Assembly (NCBI GenBank): GCA_913020095.1
Contig: CAJWAH010000046.1
Location: forward strand, 1 to 9,560
DNA length: 9,560 nt
Direction of reading: 5' to 3'
DNA from: an uncultured Synechococcus sp.
Lineage (GTDB): Bacteria; Cyanobacteriota; Cyanobacteriia; PCC-6307; Cyanobiaceae
Under the pieces are notes generated by a model. That model was given only the letters and a program-made list of their open reading frames with translations. It did no database searches and was not told where the DNA came from. Shown piece after piece: positions 1 through 9,215 of this stretch (positions within the stretch are counted from its first letter, which is position 1; every line of letters begins with the position of its first letter). The translations under genes and the position numbers were made by a program.

Positions 1-1727
<1,727 letters not shown>

Positions 1728-2618
1728 ATGACCCCATTAATGGTGCTGGTTTTGGGCCCCACCGCCAGCGGCAAGACCAGCCTTGGCATTGCCCTGGCCC
1801 AACAGCTCGATTGCCGGGTTCTCTCGATTGATTCGCGCCAGCTCTATGCGGGCATGGACATCGGCACAGCCAAACCAACGCGCGAAGAGCAGCAGCAAGC
1901 CCCCCACGAGCTGTTGAACCTGAGCACCCCTGATCAGCCCATCAACCTGCAGCAGTTCTGCGCCCATGCCCAGCCGCTGATCGAGCAAGAGCAACAGCGG
2001 GGGCGGCCCGCTTTGCTGGTGGGAGGCAGCGGGCTGTATTTGCAAGCCCTGAGCCAAGGGCTGCAGCCCCCCGCCCTGCCGCCGCAACCGGGCCTGCGTC
2101 AGCAACTGCAGCAACTGGGGCAGACCTGTTGCCATCAGCTACTGCGCCAGGCGGACCCGCAAGCCGCCGCCAAGATCCAGCCCAACGATCCCGTCCGCAC
2201 CCAAAGGGCCTTAGAGGTGCTCTACGGAACCGGCCAAACCATCTCCAGCCAACAGGGGCGCTGCCCGCCGGCCTGCCGGGTGCTGGAGCTGGGGCTCAAT
2301 CCCAGCGACCTCAAAGAGCGCATTGAGCAGCGCACAACCGCCCTCTATGCCAGGGGCCTCGTGGCCGAAACCGAAACGCTCAGCAGGCGCTACGGAGCTG
2401 ATCTGCCCCTTCTGCAGACCATTGGTTACGGCGAAGCCCTGGCCGTGCTCGCCGGCAGGCTCAACGAGTCCGAAGCACAAGCACTCACCAGCCGGCGCAC
2501 CTGGCTGTTTGCCAAGCGCCAACGCACCTGGTTCCGCAACCGCCATCAGCCCCTGTGGTTAAACCCGGAATCCGCACTTGAAGAAGCATTGGAAGCCATT
2601 GCAGCGGCCAGGTCTTAG
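1728..2618 (+). CDS. miaA: tRNA dimethylallyltransferase MiaA
   Basis: Transfers a dimethylallyl group from DMAPP to N6 of A37 in tRNAs that read UNN codons, the first step to (ms2)i6A. The protein has 296 residues, normal for the family. Seen in order: P-loop GPTASGKT at 10-17; DSRQLY at 35-40, whose Asp is the usual catalytic residue; GTAKP at 46-50; GGSGLY at 99-104, at the DMAPP/tRNA channel; [12 protein letters not shown] at 153-164; IGYGEA at 232-237, where many members have IGYKE; and the basic KRQRTWFRN at 263-271. The protein is rich in Gln ([13 protein letters not shown]), which does not break any motif. The ATG is preceded by AGGGGA at 1718-1723, a plausible but close ribosome site. 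It is divergent from gyrB. infC follows after 47 nt on the same strand and may be co-transcribed. Confidence 0.96.
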   Translation: MTPLMVLVLGPTASGKTSLGIALAQQLDCRVLSIDSRQLYAGMDIGTAKPTREEQQQAPHELLNLSTPDQPINLQQFCAHAQPLIEQEQQRGRPALLVGGSGLYLQALSQGLQPPALPPQPGLRQQLQQLGQTCCHQLLRQADPQAAAKIQPNDPVRTQRALEVLYGTGQTISSQQGRCPPACRVLELGLNPSDLKERIEQRTTALYARGLVAETETLSRRYGADLPLLQTIGYGEALAVLAGRLNESEAQALTSRRTWLFAKRQRTWFRNRHQPLWLNPESALEEALEAIAAARS

Positions 2619-2665
2619 GCTGAAGAGTCTCTCGTTCCTTGCTGAACGCCCCCCAACCCGACTGA

Positions 2666-3313
2666 ATGGCTCCACGTCCTCGCTTTGATCGCCGCGCGCC
2701 GGTTCGGGAACTTCCCAATATCAACGATCGAATTAATTACCCCAAGCTGCGGGTCGTTGATGCCGATGGCACCCAGCTCGGTGTGATCTCCAGGGACGAA
2801 GCCCTTGATGTGGCCAAGGAGAGGGAACTGGATCTGGTGCTGGTGAGCGAAAAAGCTGATCCGCCCGTTTGCCGGATCATGGACTACGGCAAGTTCAAAT
2901 TCGAGCAGGAAAAGAAGGCCAAAGAAGCCAAGAAAAAGTCGCACCAGACCGAAGTTAAAGAGGTCAAGATGCGCTACAAAATCGATGCCCACGACTACCA
3001 AGTGCGCATCGGTCAAGCGGTTCGTTTCCTCAAGGCTGGCGACAAGGTGAAGTGCACCGTGATCTTCCGCGGCCGGGAAATTCAGCACACCGCCTTGGCT
3101 GAAAAATTGCTGATGCGCATGGCCAAAGACCTCGAGGAATCGGCCGAAGTGCAGCAGCCCCCCAAGCGGGAAGGCCGCAACATGATCATGTTTTTGGGAC
3201 CCCGCAAAACGCCGCTGCAAAAGGACAAGCCCGAGCAAGCCACCAAGGCTGAGCGCACGCTGCCGATTGCCAAGCCCCCAGGCAAAACAGCTGCCCCTGC
3301 AGCCGCGAATTAA
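2666..3313 (+). CDS. infC: Translation initiation factor IF-3
   Basis: Binds the 30S subunit, prevents premature 50S joining and proofreads start codon and initiator tRNA. The protein has 215 residues, longer than the roughly 180 of enterobacterial IF-3. The N-terminal domain spans about 18-85 ([18 protein letters not shown]; signature [16 protein letters not shown] at 66-81). A Lys-rich helical linker follows at about 82-96, then the C-terminal domain at about 97-182 ([38 protein letters not shown]). A Lys/Pro/Ala-rich tail at 183-215 is typical of cyanobacteria. The start is fixed: an in-frame TGA (2663-2665) lies directly before the ATG. Unlike E. coli, which starts infC with AUU and autoregulates through it, this gene starts with ATG and has no Shine-Dalgarno-like sequence. 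Its TAA shares bases with the stop of the convergent hydrolase gene. Confidence 0.97.
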   Translation: MAPRPRFDRRAPVRELPNINDRINYPKLRVVDADGTQLGVISRDEALDVAKERELDLVLVSEKADPPVCRIMDYGKFKFEQEKKAKEAKKKSHQTEVKEVKMRYKIDAHDYQVRIGQAVRFLKAGDKVKCTVIFRGREIQHTALAEKLLMRMAKDLEESAEVQQPPKREGRNMIMFLGPRKTPLQKDKPEQATKAERTLPIAKPPGKTAAPAAAN

Positions 3314-4044
3314 GCCTCGGCCTCGGCGACTTGATCCAACAGCTCCAGCAGGCTTTGCCAGCCCTGCTCGGCAGCTTCTGGCTGGAAATCAGAGCGCTGC
3401 GAACACATGAAGCCATGACCCGCAGCAGGGGCGATGCGGCACTGCAGACGCTCAGCTGATGGATCAGCGGCTTGAAGAGCTGTGCAGATCGCCTGCTGCT
3501 CATCCGCTGGCATCAAGGGATCATCCGCCCCCAACCAAACGAGCAAGCGCCCAGGAATCTCTGCTGCCAGCTGCAGGGTGGGCGGACCGCCTCCAGGAGA
3601 GAAGGTCGACACTCGGGCGCCATAGAAGCTCGCGGTGGCCTTGAGCTCAGGCCGCGCGGCCAGGTGCCAGGCCAAATGCCCCCCAAAGCAGAACCCCAAA
3701 CCCGCCAGGGGCAGGTGAGCCAGCTCAGGCTGTTGCGCCAACCAGCGCATCACCGCATCCACATCGCTCTGGAATCCAGCTGCGGTGACCGCATCGCGGT
3801 GCTGACGTCCTTCGGCTAAGCCGGCTGCGTCGTATCCCACATCCAGCGCAGGGGCTGTGCGCGCGAACAGGGGCATGACCAGCACCCCATGGCCAGCTGC
3901 CACCAGCTGGCTTGCCACATCACGCAACCAGCTGTTGATCCCAAACACCTCAGGCAACACGAGAACCAGGCTGCGGGGCTGCGGTGAACGCTCAAACCAA
4001 CAGCGCAGCGGGACCTGGGAGCCGGAAATCGTTAACCAAGCCAT
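3310..4044 (-). CDS. Dienelactone hydrolase family protein (alpha/beta hydrolase)
   Basis: A 244-residue alpha/beta hydrolase of the dienelactone hydrolase (DLH) family. The fold and triad are clear. Numbering from the ATG at 4044-4042, the nucleophile is C119 in GLGFCFGGH, the acid D175 in GADDPLMP and the base H210 in AAGHGFMC. E32 in LPEVFGIN matches the Glu that orients the DLH cysteine. Classical DLH opens 4-carboxymethylene-butenolide rings, but cyanobacterial members have unknown substrates and no chlorocatechol pathway genes are present here. A GTG at 4098-4096 would add 18 residues. I prefer the ATG because family members begin near WLTISG, and the GTG lies inside the inverted repeat at 4092-4109. 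No membrane segment or convincing signal peptide is seen. It is convergent with infC (4-nt overlap) and divergent from the GntR gene, which could control it. Confidence 0.88.
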   Translation of the reverse strand: MAWLTISGSQVPLRCWFERSPQPRSLVLVLPEVFGINSWLRDVASQLVAAGHGVLVMPLFARTAPALDVGYDAAGLAEGRQHRDAVTAAGFQSDVDAVMRWLAQQPELAHLPLAGLGFCFGGHLAWHLAARPELKATASFYGARVSTFSPGGGPPTLQLAAEIPGRLLVWLGADDPLMPADEQQAICTALQAADPSAERLQCRIAPAAGHGFMCSQRSDFQPEAAEQGWQSLLELLDQVAEAEA

Positions 4045-4091
4045 GGCCAAGCCCACACAGAGGACACGCCAGGAATTGTCACGCGGGGCAT

Positions 4092-4109
4092 GTGCCACTA
4101 CGGTGGCAC
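4092..4109. promoter_or_regulatory. Inverted repeat, candidate operator between hydrolase and GntR genes
   Basis: GTGCCAC-TACG-GTGGCAC is a perfect 7-bp inverted repeat with a 4-nt spacer. It lies in the 91-nt divergent spacer, 26 nt before the GTG start of the GntR gene and 47 nt from the hydrolase ATG. GntR-family dimers bind such short palindromes and often regulate their own genes and a divergent neighbour. That is known of the family; binding here is inference. It could instead form a small RNA hairpin in either leader. Confidence 0.5.
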
Positions 4110-4135
4110 GGTCGATCTGCTGTCACACCCCAGGC

Positions 4136-5143
4136 GTGCGTTTTCATATCCAACAGGAGAGCGACATTCCCGCGTCGACCCAGCTCTACAACCAGATCTG
4201 TTTCGCGATCGCGGCGCGTCACTTTCCACCGGGTCACCGGCTGCCCAGCACCCGCCAACTGGCGATGCAAACGGGCCTGCACCGCAACACCATCAGCAAG
4301 GTCTACCGCCAGCTGGAAAACGATGGTGTGGTCGAGGCCATGGCCGGCTCGGGCATCTATGTGCGCGACCAGCAAAAACCCCGGGAAGTTAAAGCTCCCA
4401 GCGGCCCGCGCCATCGCATCCGGCCTGACATTGATCAGGAAGTGCGCCGCAGCATCGATGGACTGCTCAATGCCGGCTGCACGCTGCAGCAGGCCCGTGA
4501 ACTGCTCACCCGTGAAATCGACTGGCGCCTGCGCTGCGGCGCCCGCGTTTTGGTGAGCACCCCGCGCGAGGACCTGGGCGCCTCGCTGCTGATCGCCGAA
4601 GAACTCACCCCCAAACTTGAGGTGCCGGTGGAGGTGGTGCCCCTCGAAGAACTGGAAGCCGTGCTGGAGAGCTCCAACAACGGCACCGTCGTCACCAGCC
4701 GCTATTTCCTGCAACCCGTTGAGGAGCTGGCCAAACAACACGGCGTGCGTGCGGTGGCCGTTGACCTCAACGACTTCCGCCACGAGCTGGCCATGCTCAA
4801 GGAATTGCGCGCCGGCAGTTGTGTTGGCCTGGTGAGCATCAGCCCAGGCATCCTGCGGGCTGCTGAGGTGATCCTGCACTCGATGCGAGGCCAGGAGCTG
4901 CTGGTGATGACCGCCTCACCGGATGTGGGCAGCCGTTTGCTGGCCCTCTGCCGCGCAGCCAGTCATGTGCTCTGCGACCGTCCCAGCCTGCCGCTGGTGG
5001 AGCAGACCTTGCGGCAAAATCGCTCGCAACTGATGCGTCTGCCGCAGGTGCACTGCGCCCAGAGTTATCTCGGGGCCAGCACGATCGACATGCTCTGCAA
5101 GGAGATCGGCCTCGATAGCAGCGCCAACGCCCCCAGCCCCTGA
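4136..5143 (+). CDS. GntR-family transcriptional regulator with unrecognised C-terminal domain
   Basis: 335 residues from GTG 4136. The N-terminus is a GntR winged helix: QLYNQICFAIA (16-26), PPGHRLPSTRQLAMQTGLHR (31-50), NTISKVYRQLENDGVVEAMA (51-70) and the wing GSGIYVRD (71-78). After a basic linker (about 80-96) comes a roughly 240-residue C-terminal region of alternating strands and helices (for example ARVLVSTP, VRAVAVDLN, CVGLVSISPG, ELLVMTASP). It looks like a two-lobed ligand-binding fold. It does not look like MocR aminotransferase (no PLP lysine motif), FCD (mostly helical) or an obvious UTRA domain. Eight cysteines are present (22, 115, 134, 229, 272, 280, 307, 321). The GTG is chosen because MRFHIQQESD matches where I expect such proteins to begin. 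An in-frame ATG at 4043 would add 31 residues and overlap the hydrolase start. There is no good ribosome site. cysE starts 2 nt after the stop, so the two genes are almost certainly co-transcribed and perhaps translationally coupled. Confidence 0.87.
   Translation: MRFHIQQESDIPASTQLYNQICFAIAARHFPPGHRLPSTRQLAMQTGLHRNTISKVYRQLENDGVVEAMAGSGIYVRDQQKPREVKAPSGPRHRIRPDIDQEVRRSIDGLLNAGCTLQQARELLTREIDWRLRCGARVLVSTPREDLGASLLIAEELTPKLEVPVEVVPLEELEAVLESSNNGTVVTSRYFLQPVEELAKQHGVRAVAVDLNDFRHELAMLKELRAGSCVGLVSISPGILRAAEVILHSMRGQELLVMTASPDVGSRLLALCRAASHVLCDRPSLPLVEQTLRQNRSQLMRLPQVHCAQSYLGASTIDMLCKEIGLDSSANAPSP
4205..4212. repeat. HIP1 octamer GCGATCGC
   Basis: Exact HIP1 copy inside the winged-helix part of the GntR gene. 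Confidence 0.7.
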
Positions 5144-5145
5144 GG

Positions 5146-5847
5146 ATGCTGCACAGCCTGCGCGCGGACATCGCCATCATTCGCGACCGCGATCCCGCTG
5201 CCCGGGGCGTGCTGGAGATCCTGCTCTGCTACCCGGGGCTGCATGCCCTGTGCTTGCACCGGCTCAGCCATCGCCTCTGGAGGGCAGGCCTGCCGCTGAT
5301 CCCCAGGCTGATGTCCCAGCTGGGACGACTGGTCACCGGCGTTGAAATCCATCCCGGTGCGCGCATTGGCCAAGGCGTCTTCATCGACCACGGCATGGGC
5401 GTGGTGATTGGCGAAACCGCCGTGGTGGGCAACCGCTGCTTGCTCTACCAAGGCGTCACCTTGGGCGGGACGGGTAAGCAGAGCGGACAACGCCACCCGG
5501 TGCTGGGCGAAAACGTTGTTGTGGGGGCTGGCGCCAAGGTGCTGGGCGGCATCTCCGTTGGAGCCAACACCCGCATCGGCGCTGGTTCGGTGCTGCTGCG
5601 CGATGTCGATGCCGACTGCACCGTGGTGGGGGTTCCCGGGCGCGTGATTCATCAATCCGGCGTGCGCATCAACCCCCTGGCCCACTCCCAGCTGCCTGAT
5701 GCGGAAGCCCAAGTGATCCGCAACCTGATGGAGCGGATCGACGCGCTGGAAAACGCCCTGGCCCGCGCCGGCCAAGCTCCCGCCGCTCAAGCGCAAAGCC
5801 TGCGGGACCGGGAGATTCTTGAGTTCCTCGAAGGCAGCGGGATCTGA
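5146..5847 (+). CDS. cysE: Serine O-acetyltransferase
   Basis: Makes O-acetylserine from serine and acetyl-CoA, the carbon acceptor for sulfide in cysteine synthesis. The protein has 233 residues, shorter than the 273 of E. coli CysE because the N-terminal helical part is reduced. From about 66 to 165 the left-handed beta-helix hexapeptide repeats run as VEIHPGARIGQG, VFIDHGMGVVIGETAVVG, VVVGAGAKVLGG and ISVGANTRIGAGSV. Catalytic His82 lies in DHGMGVVIGET and His117 in QRHPVL. VGVPGRVI (161-168) closes the helix. The C-terminus ends EFLEGSGI; a final Ile in this context is what docks into the active site of O-acetylserine sulfhydrylase in the cysteine synthase complex. The ATG follows the regulator stop directly (TGAGGATG), with no separate ribosome site, which suggests coupling. 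It converges with secA, 9 nt between the stops. Confidence 0.96.
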   Translation: MLHSLRADIAIIRDRDPAARGVLEILLCYPGLHALCLHRLSHRLWRAGLPLIPRLMSQLGRLVTGVEIHPGARIGQGVFIDHGMGVVIGETAVVGNRCLLYQGVTLGGTGKQSGQRHPVLGENVVVGAGAKVLGGISVGANTRIGAGSVLLRDVDADCTVVGVPGRVIHQSGVRINPLAHSQLPDAEAQVIRNLMERIDALENALARAGQAPAAQAQSLRDREILEFLEGSGI

Positions 5848-5861
5848 GCCCCAGGCTCAGA
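5843..5861. terminator. Hairpin spanning the cysE and secA stop codons, possible two-way terminator
   Basis: TCTGAGCC-CCA-GGCTCAGA is a perfect 8-bp inverted repeat with a 3-nt loop. It contains the TGA of cysE (5845-5847) on one side and the TGA of secA (5859-5857) on the other, so either mRNA would fold a stable stem at its very end. No run of U follows on either strand, so it is not a textbook intrinsic terminator. It may act as a 3' end stabiliser or as a block between convergent transcripts. Confidence 0.5.
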
Positions 5862-8697
5862 CCACCGCTTCGTCTTCCTGCGCCGGCGCAGGCTGGGGCT
5901 GGAACATGAACATCGAATAGATCACGTTGCGGCGCACCTGGGTCATCATCTCCAGGAACATGTCGTAGCCCTCGTTCTTGTATTCGATCAGGGGGTCTTT
6001 CTGGCCGTAGCCGCGCAGGCCCACCGATTCCCTGAGGGCATCCATGCTCTGCAGGTGCTCACGCCAGAGGCTGTCGATCTGCTGAAGGATGAAGAAGCGC
6101 TCGGCTTCCCGCATCAAGCCAGGCTTGAGCTGCTCAATCTCCGCTTCTTTGAGGTCGTAAGCGATGCGCAGCTGCTCATGCAGGAAGGCCTTGAGCTCCT
6201 CCATCGATAGGCCAGCCAGCTGCTGGGGCTCCAAGTCCTGCAGCAGGTAGACGAATTCCTTGACCTTGTTGGTCAGGTGGCTGAGATCCCATTCCTCCGG
6301 CGGTAGTTCCGGATTGACGTAGGCCTCGACGATGTCGTCCATGGTGCGCTCGCCGTAGCCGAGCACCTGCTTTTTGAGATCACGGCCTTCCAACACGCGG
6401 CGGCGTTCGACGTACACAGCGCGCCGTTGGTTGTTCATCACCTCGTCGTACTCGAAGACCTGCTTGCGCATGTCGTAGTAGTACGTCTCAACCTTTTTCT
6501 GGGCTCCCTCCAACGAGCGGGTGAGCATGCCGGATTCAATCGGCATGTCCTCCTCCACCCGGAAGGCATTCATCAAGCCAGCCACGCGGTCACCACCAAA
6601 GATGCGCAGCAGGTTGTCTTCCAGCGACAGGAAGAAGCGGGTGCTGCCTGGGTCGCCTTGGCGGCCAGCACGGCCCCGCAGCTGGTTATCAACGCGGCGC
6701 GATTCATGGCGCTCGGTGCCGATCACATGCAGACCACCGGTTTCACGAACATTGGCCTGCTCCGTGGAGATCACGGCGTCGTAGTCGGCGCGGATCTGCG
6801 CCAACACCTGACGCAATTGCATGATTCCCGCATCCTCACTGGGCGCTTTCTCAGCGGCGCTACTGATGCGATCTTCCAGCTCCAGCACCGTCAAGGTGCG
6901 ATCGCCCCACAGCTTGACGAGCTCACGGGCCACATCCGCCAAAGCGGCATCGGTGTCGGCAGAGAGCTCGCAGGGGTAGAGGCGTCCGAGGGCGCGGGCC
7001 TCACTCGGGGGCTTAGCGGGCGCCGAAGTTGCCGCGGCAAAACCACTGCTGGCTTCCCGCTGCAATGGAACAGGCGGACGATGACCGTCTTCTGGGCGCA
7101 CCAGCCGGGGCAGCAGCGCTTCGCGCACCTTCAGGCGCGCCATGTAGTCGGTATTTCCACCGAGAATGATGTCGGTGCCGCGGCCCGCCATGTTGGTGGC
7201 GATGGTCACCGCACCGGTGCGGCCGGCCTGGGCAACGATTTCCGCTTCACGCTCAACGTTCTCAGGCTTGGCATTGAGCAGGTTGTGGGGGATGCCCTCT
7301 TCCTGCAGCAGCGCTGAGAGCACCTCACTTTTCTCAACACTGGTGGTGCCCACCAACACGGGGCGCCCGGTGCGGTGCACCTCAGCAGTCTCCTGGGCGA
7401 CGGCGCGCCACTTACCTGATTCGGTTTTGTAAACCTGATCCACCAGGTCCCGGCGGGCTCGGGTGCGGTTGGTGGGAACAACGGTGACCTCCAGCTTGTA
7501 GGTCTTCTCGAATTCCACCTCCTCGGTTTTGGCTGTGCCGGTCATGCCAGCCAGACGGGGGTAGAGCAGGAAGAAGTTTTGGTAGGTGATCGAAGCCAGG
7601 GTTTGGGTTTCTGGCTGGATCGGCATGCTCTCTTTGGCCTCCACCGCCTGGTGCAAGCCGTCGCTCCAACGCCGGCCCGGCATCACGCGACCAGTGAATT
7701 CATCGACGATCACCACCTCGTTGTCGCGGGTGATGTAGTTGACGTCTTTGATGAACAGCTCCTTGGCCTTCAGAGCGTTGGTGACGTAGTGGGCCCAGGG
7801 ATCAGCTGCATTGAAGAGATCCTCCACCCCAAGGATGGATTCCGCCTTGGCATAGCCCTCATCGGTGAGGATCACGCTGCGCTGTTTTTCGTCAACTTCG
7901 TAATCGCCCTCTGGATCGATGCCGTCTTTGCTCATCTCGGCAGCACGATCCAGTTGCAATGCCAACGCTGCCGCCTGGTTGTACTTCTCCTGGGGGCGTT
8001 CCACCTGACCGGAAATGATCAGCGGCGTCCTGGCTTCATCCACCAAGATGGAATCGACTTCGTCGATGACGCAGTACTGAAACTCGCGCTGCACCACCTC
8101 GCTGATGTCGGTGGCCATGTTGTCGCGGAGGTAATCAAACCCCAGCTCACTGTTGGTGGCGTAGGTGACATCACAGCCATAGTTCTGGCGGCGCTCCGCC
8201 GGACTCATGTCCTGCTGGATCAAGCCCACGCTTAATCCCAAAAAGCGATGCACCTGGCCCATCCATTCGGCATCACGCCGGGCCAGGTAGTCGTTCACCG
8301 TCACCACATGGACGCCGCGGCCGGTGAGGGCATTGAGATACGACGGCAGGGTCGCCACCAGGGTCTTGCCTTCCCCGGTCTTCATTTCGGCGATTTGGCC
8401 GTCGTGCAGCACCATCCCGCCCAGCAGCTGCACATCGAAATGGCGCATGCCGAGCACACGCTTGCCGGCTTCGCGCACGATGGCGAAGGCCTCAGGCAAT
8501 AACTGATCGAGTACGGGGCGCTGACGCTCCAAGCTGCCGGCATTTTCAAGCTGCTGGCGGAATTCCGAGGTGCGCCGGCGCAGGTCCTCATCCGAGAGGG
8601 GCGCGATGTCCTCCTCAAGCAAATTGACGTCGCTCACCAAGGGCTGGTAGCGCTTCAGCTTGCGGGCATTGGGGTCACCCAGCAGCAGCTTGAGCAT
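5857..8697 (-). CDS. secA: Preprotein translocase ATPase SecA
   Basis: Motor ATPase that drives unfolded preproteins through SecYEG; in cyanobacteria it serves plasma and thylakoid membranes. The protein has 946 residues. Motifs: Walker A TGEGKT (107-112), [10 protein letters not shown] (133-142), [16 protein letters not shown] (212-227) with the DEVD box, the preprotein cross-linking domain at about 230-370, MTGTAKTEE (385-393), [15 protein letters not shown] (501-515) and [20 protein letters not shown] (660-679), then helical scaffold and wing domains. The segment at about 516-650 is much longer than in E. coli and contains a low-complexity Ala/Pro/Ser part, as in cyanobacterial and plastid SecA. 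The C-terminus ends [14 protein letters not shown] and lacks the Cys-rich zinc module that binds SecB. The ATG at 8697-8695 begins [10 protein letters not shown], the usual N-terminus. A frame extension to 8793 looks non-native. The leader has no Shine-Dalgarno and is pyrimidine-rich. It diverges from the GNAT gene. Confidence 0.98.
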   Translation of the reverse strand: MLKLLLGDPNARKLKRYQPLVSDVNLLEEDIAPLSDEDLRRRTSEFRQQLENAGSLERQRPVLDQLLPEAFAIVREAGKRVLGMRHFDVQLLGGMVLHDGQIAEMKTGEGKTLVATLPSYLNALTGRGVHVVTVNDYLARRDAEWMGQVHRFLGLSVGLIQQDMSPAERRQNYGCDVTYATNSELGFDYLRDNMATDISEVVQREFQYCVIDEVDSILVDEARTPLIISGQVERPQEKYNQAAALALQLDRAAEMSKDGIDPEGDYEVDEKQRSVILTDEGYAKAESILGVEDLFNAADPWAHYVTNALKAKELFIKDVNYITRDNEVVIVDEFTGRVMPGRRWSDGLHQAVEAKESMPIQPETQTLASITYQNFFLLYPRLAGMTGTAKTEEVEFEKTYKLEVTVVPTNRTRARRDLVDQVYKTESGKWRAVAQETAEVHRTGRPVLVGTTSVEKSEVLSALLQEEGIPHNLLNAKPENVEREAEIVAQAGRTGAVTIATNMAGRGTDIILGGNTDYMARLKVREALLPRLVRPEDGHRPPVPLQREASSGFAAATSAPAKPPSEARALGRLYPCELSADTDAALADVARELVKLWGDRTLTVLELEDRISSAAEKAPSEDAGIMQLRQVLAQIRADYDAVISTEQANVRETGGLHVIGTERHESRRVDNQLRGRAGRQGDPGSTRFFLSLEDNLLRIFGGDRVAGLMNAFRVEEDMPIESGMLTRSLEGAQKKVETYYYDMRKQVFEYDEVMNNQRRAVYVERRRVLEGRDLKKQVLGYGERTMDDIVEAYVNPELPPEEWDLSHLTNKVKEFVYLLQDLEPQQLAGLSMEELKAFLHEQLRIAYDLKEAEIEQLKPGLMREAERFFILQQIDSLWREHLQSMDALRESVGLRGYGQKDPLIEYKNEGYDMFLEMMTQVRRNVIYSMFMFQPQPAPAQEDEAVV
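6898..6905. repeat. HIP1 octamer GCGATCGC
   Basis: Exact HIP1 copy inside secA, in the cyanobacterial insertion region. Confidence 0.7.
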
Positions 8698-8753
8698 GGG
8701 ACAGTGACAGAAGGGAGAACGAGGACTTGGAGAGGCCTTTGGAGGATGTTGCC
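8698..8753. promoter_or_regulatory. Divergent secA/GNAT spacer
   Basis: Only 56 nt separate the two start codons, so the promoters probably overlap each other or the 5' ends of the genes. On the secA-sense strand this spacer is strongly pyrimidine-rich; on the GNAT-sense strand it is purine-rich and carries a good ribosome site. I see no convincing -10/-35 pair. Confidence 0.35.
8741..8746 (+). promoter_or_regulatory. Shine-Dalgarno site that sets the GNAT start
   Basis: GGAGGA lies 7 nt before the ATG at 8754, close to ideal spacing. It decides for this ATG over the in-frame TTG at 8727, which is upstream of the site. It is the clearest ribosome site in the window; most other genes here have weak or no such site. 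Confidence 0.8.
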
Positions 8754-9215
8754 ATGAACGGCACAAGGCTTCTAATGCATGCGCCCGGTGCACCGGGGCT
8801 CCGGCTGCTGGGACTCGGGCCTGGACTGCGTCCCACCCGCGGGCTTTACAAGCTGCAGCGGCTGCTCAATCAACACGCCTTTTGGGCCCAGGGCCGCTCC
8901 ATTTCCCAGCTGCGGCGGATGTTGGCTGGCAGTGCTGCGGTGGCCAGCCTCTGGCGCGGCAAACGCTTGGTGGGCTTTGCCAGGGCCAGCAGTGATGGCG
9001 CCTTTCGGGCTGTGCTGTGGGATGTGGTGATCCCAGAAGACGTCCAAGGGCGGGGCTTGGGGCGGCAACTGGTGGAGGCCTTGCTGCAACATCCCAGCCT
9101 TCAAGGGGTGGAGCGCATCTACTTAATGACCACCAATGGCGAAGGCTTCTACACCCAACTGGATTTCCGCCGCAGCAACGGGCAGACGCTGATGCTTAAA
9201 GAATCAAGCGGATGA
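8754..9215 (+). CDS. GNAT-family N-acetyltransferase, Ycf52/NSI-like
   Basis: 153 residues, one GNAT domain. The acetyl-CoA-binding motif A is plain: [18 protein letters not shown], with Q98-G99-R100-G101-L102-G103 forming the pyrophosphate loop. It is preceded by [17 protein letters not shown] (71-87) and followed by [10 protein letters not shown] (119-128) and the motif-B-like FYTQLDF (132-138). This pattern ([23 protein letters not shown]) resembles the plastid-encoded Ycf52 proteins and plant NSI/GNAT2 enzymes, which acetylate lysines or N-termini of plastid proteins; assigning that substrate here is inference. The N-terminal 30 residues (Gly/Leu/Pro-rich) look less conserved. Start chosen from the strong GGAGGA site. 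It diverges from secA. The last codons, including the stop, overlap the acceptor stem of the convergent tRNA-Gly by 9 nt. Confidence 0.86.
   Translation: MNGTRLLMHAPGAPGLRLLGLGPGLRPTRGLYKLQRLLNQHAFWAQGRSISQLRRMLAGSAAVASLWRGKRLVGFARASSDGAFRAVLWDVVIPEDVQGRGLGRQLVEALLQHPSLQGVERIYLMTTNGEGFYTQLDFRRSNGQTLMLKESSG

Noticed and set aside
3290..3345. Possible infC terminator with repeated GCCTCGG
   Set aside because: Only bulged stems can be drawn, there is no U-run, and the bases code for the Ala/Glu-rich end of the hydrolase (AEAEA).
3857..4135. Upstream extension of the GntR frame
   Set aside because: It is antisense to the hydrolase N-terminal region, and the winged-helix protein starts naturally at MRFHIQQESD.
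6427..7317. 296-codon plus-strand open frame opposite secA
   Set aside because: It lies fully inside the conserved SecA reading frame on the other strand, with no ribosome site or recognisable motif.
8698..8793. Upstream extension of the SecA frame
   Set aside because: The extra residues overlap the GNAT 5' end and precede the standard SecA N-terminus MLKLLLGD.
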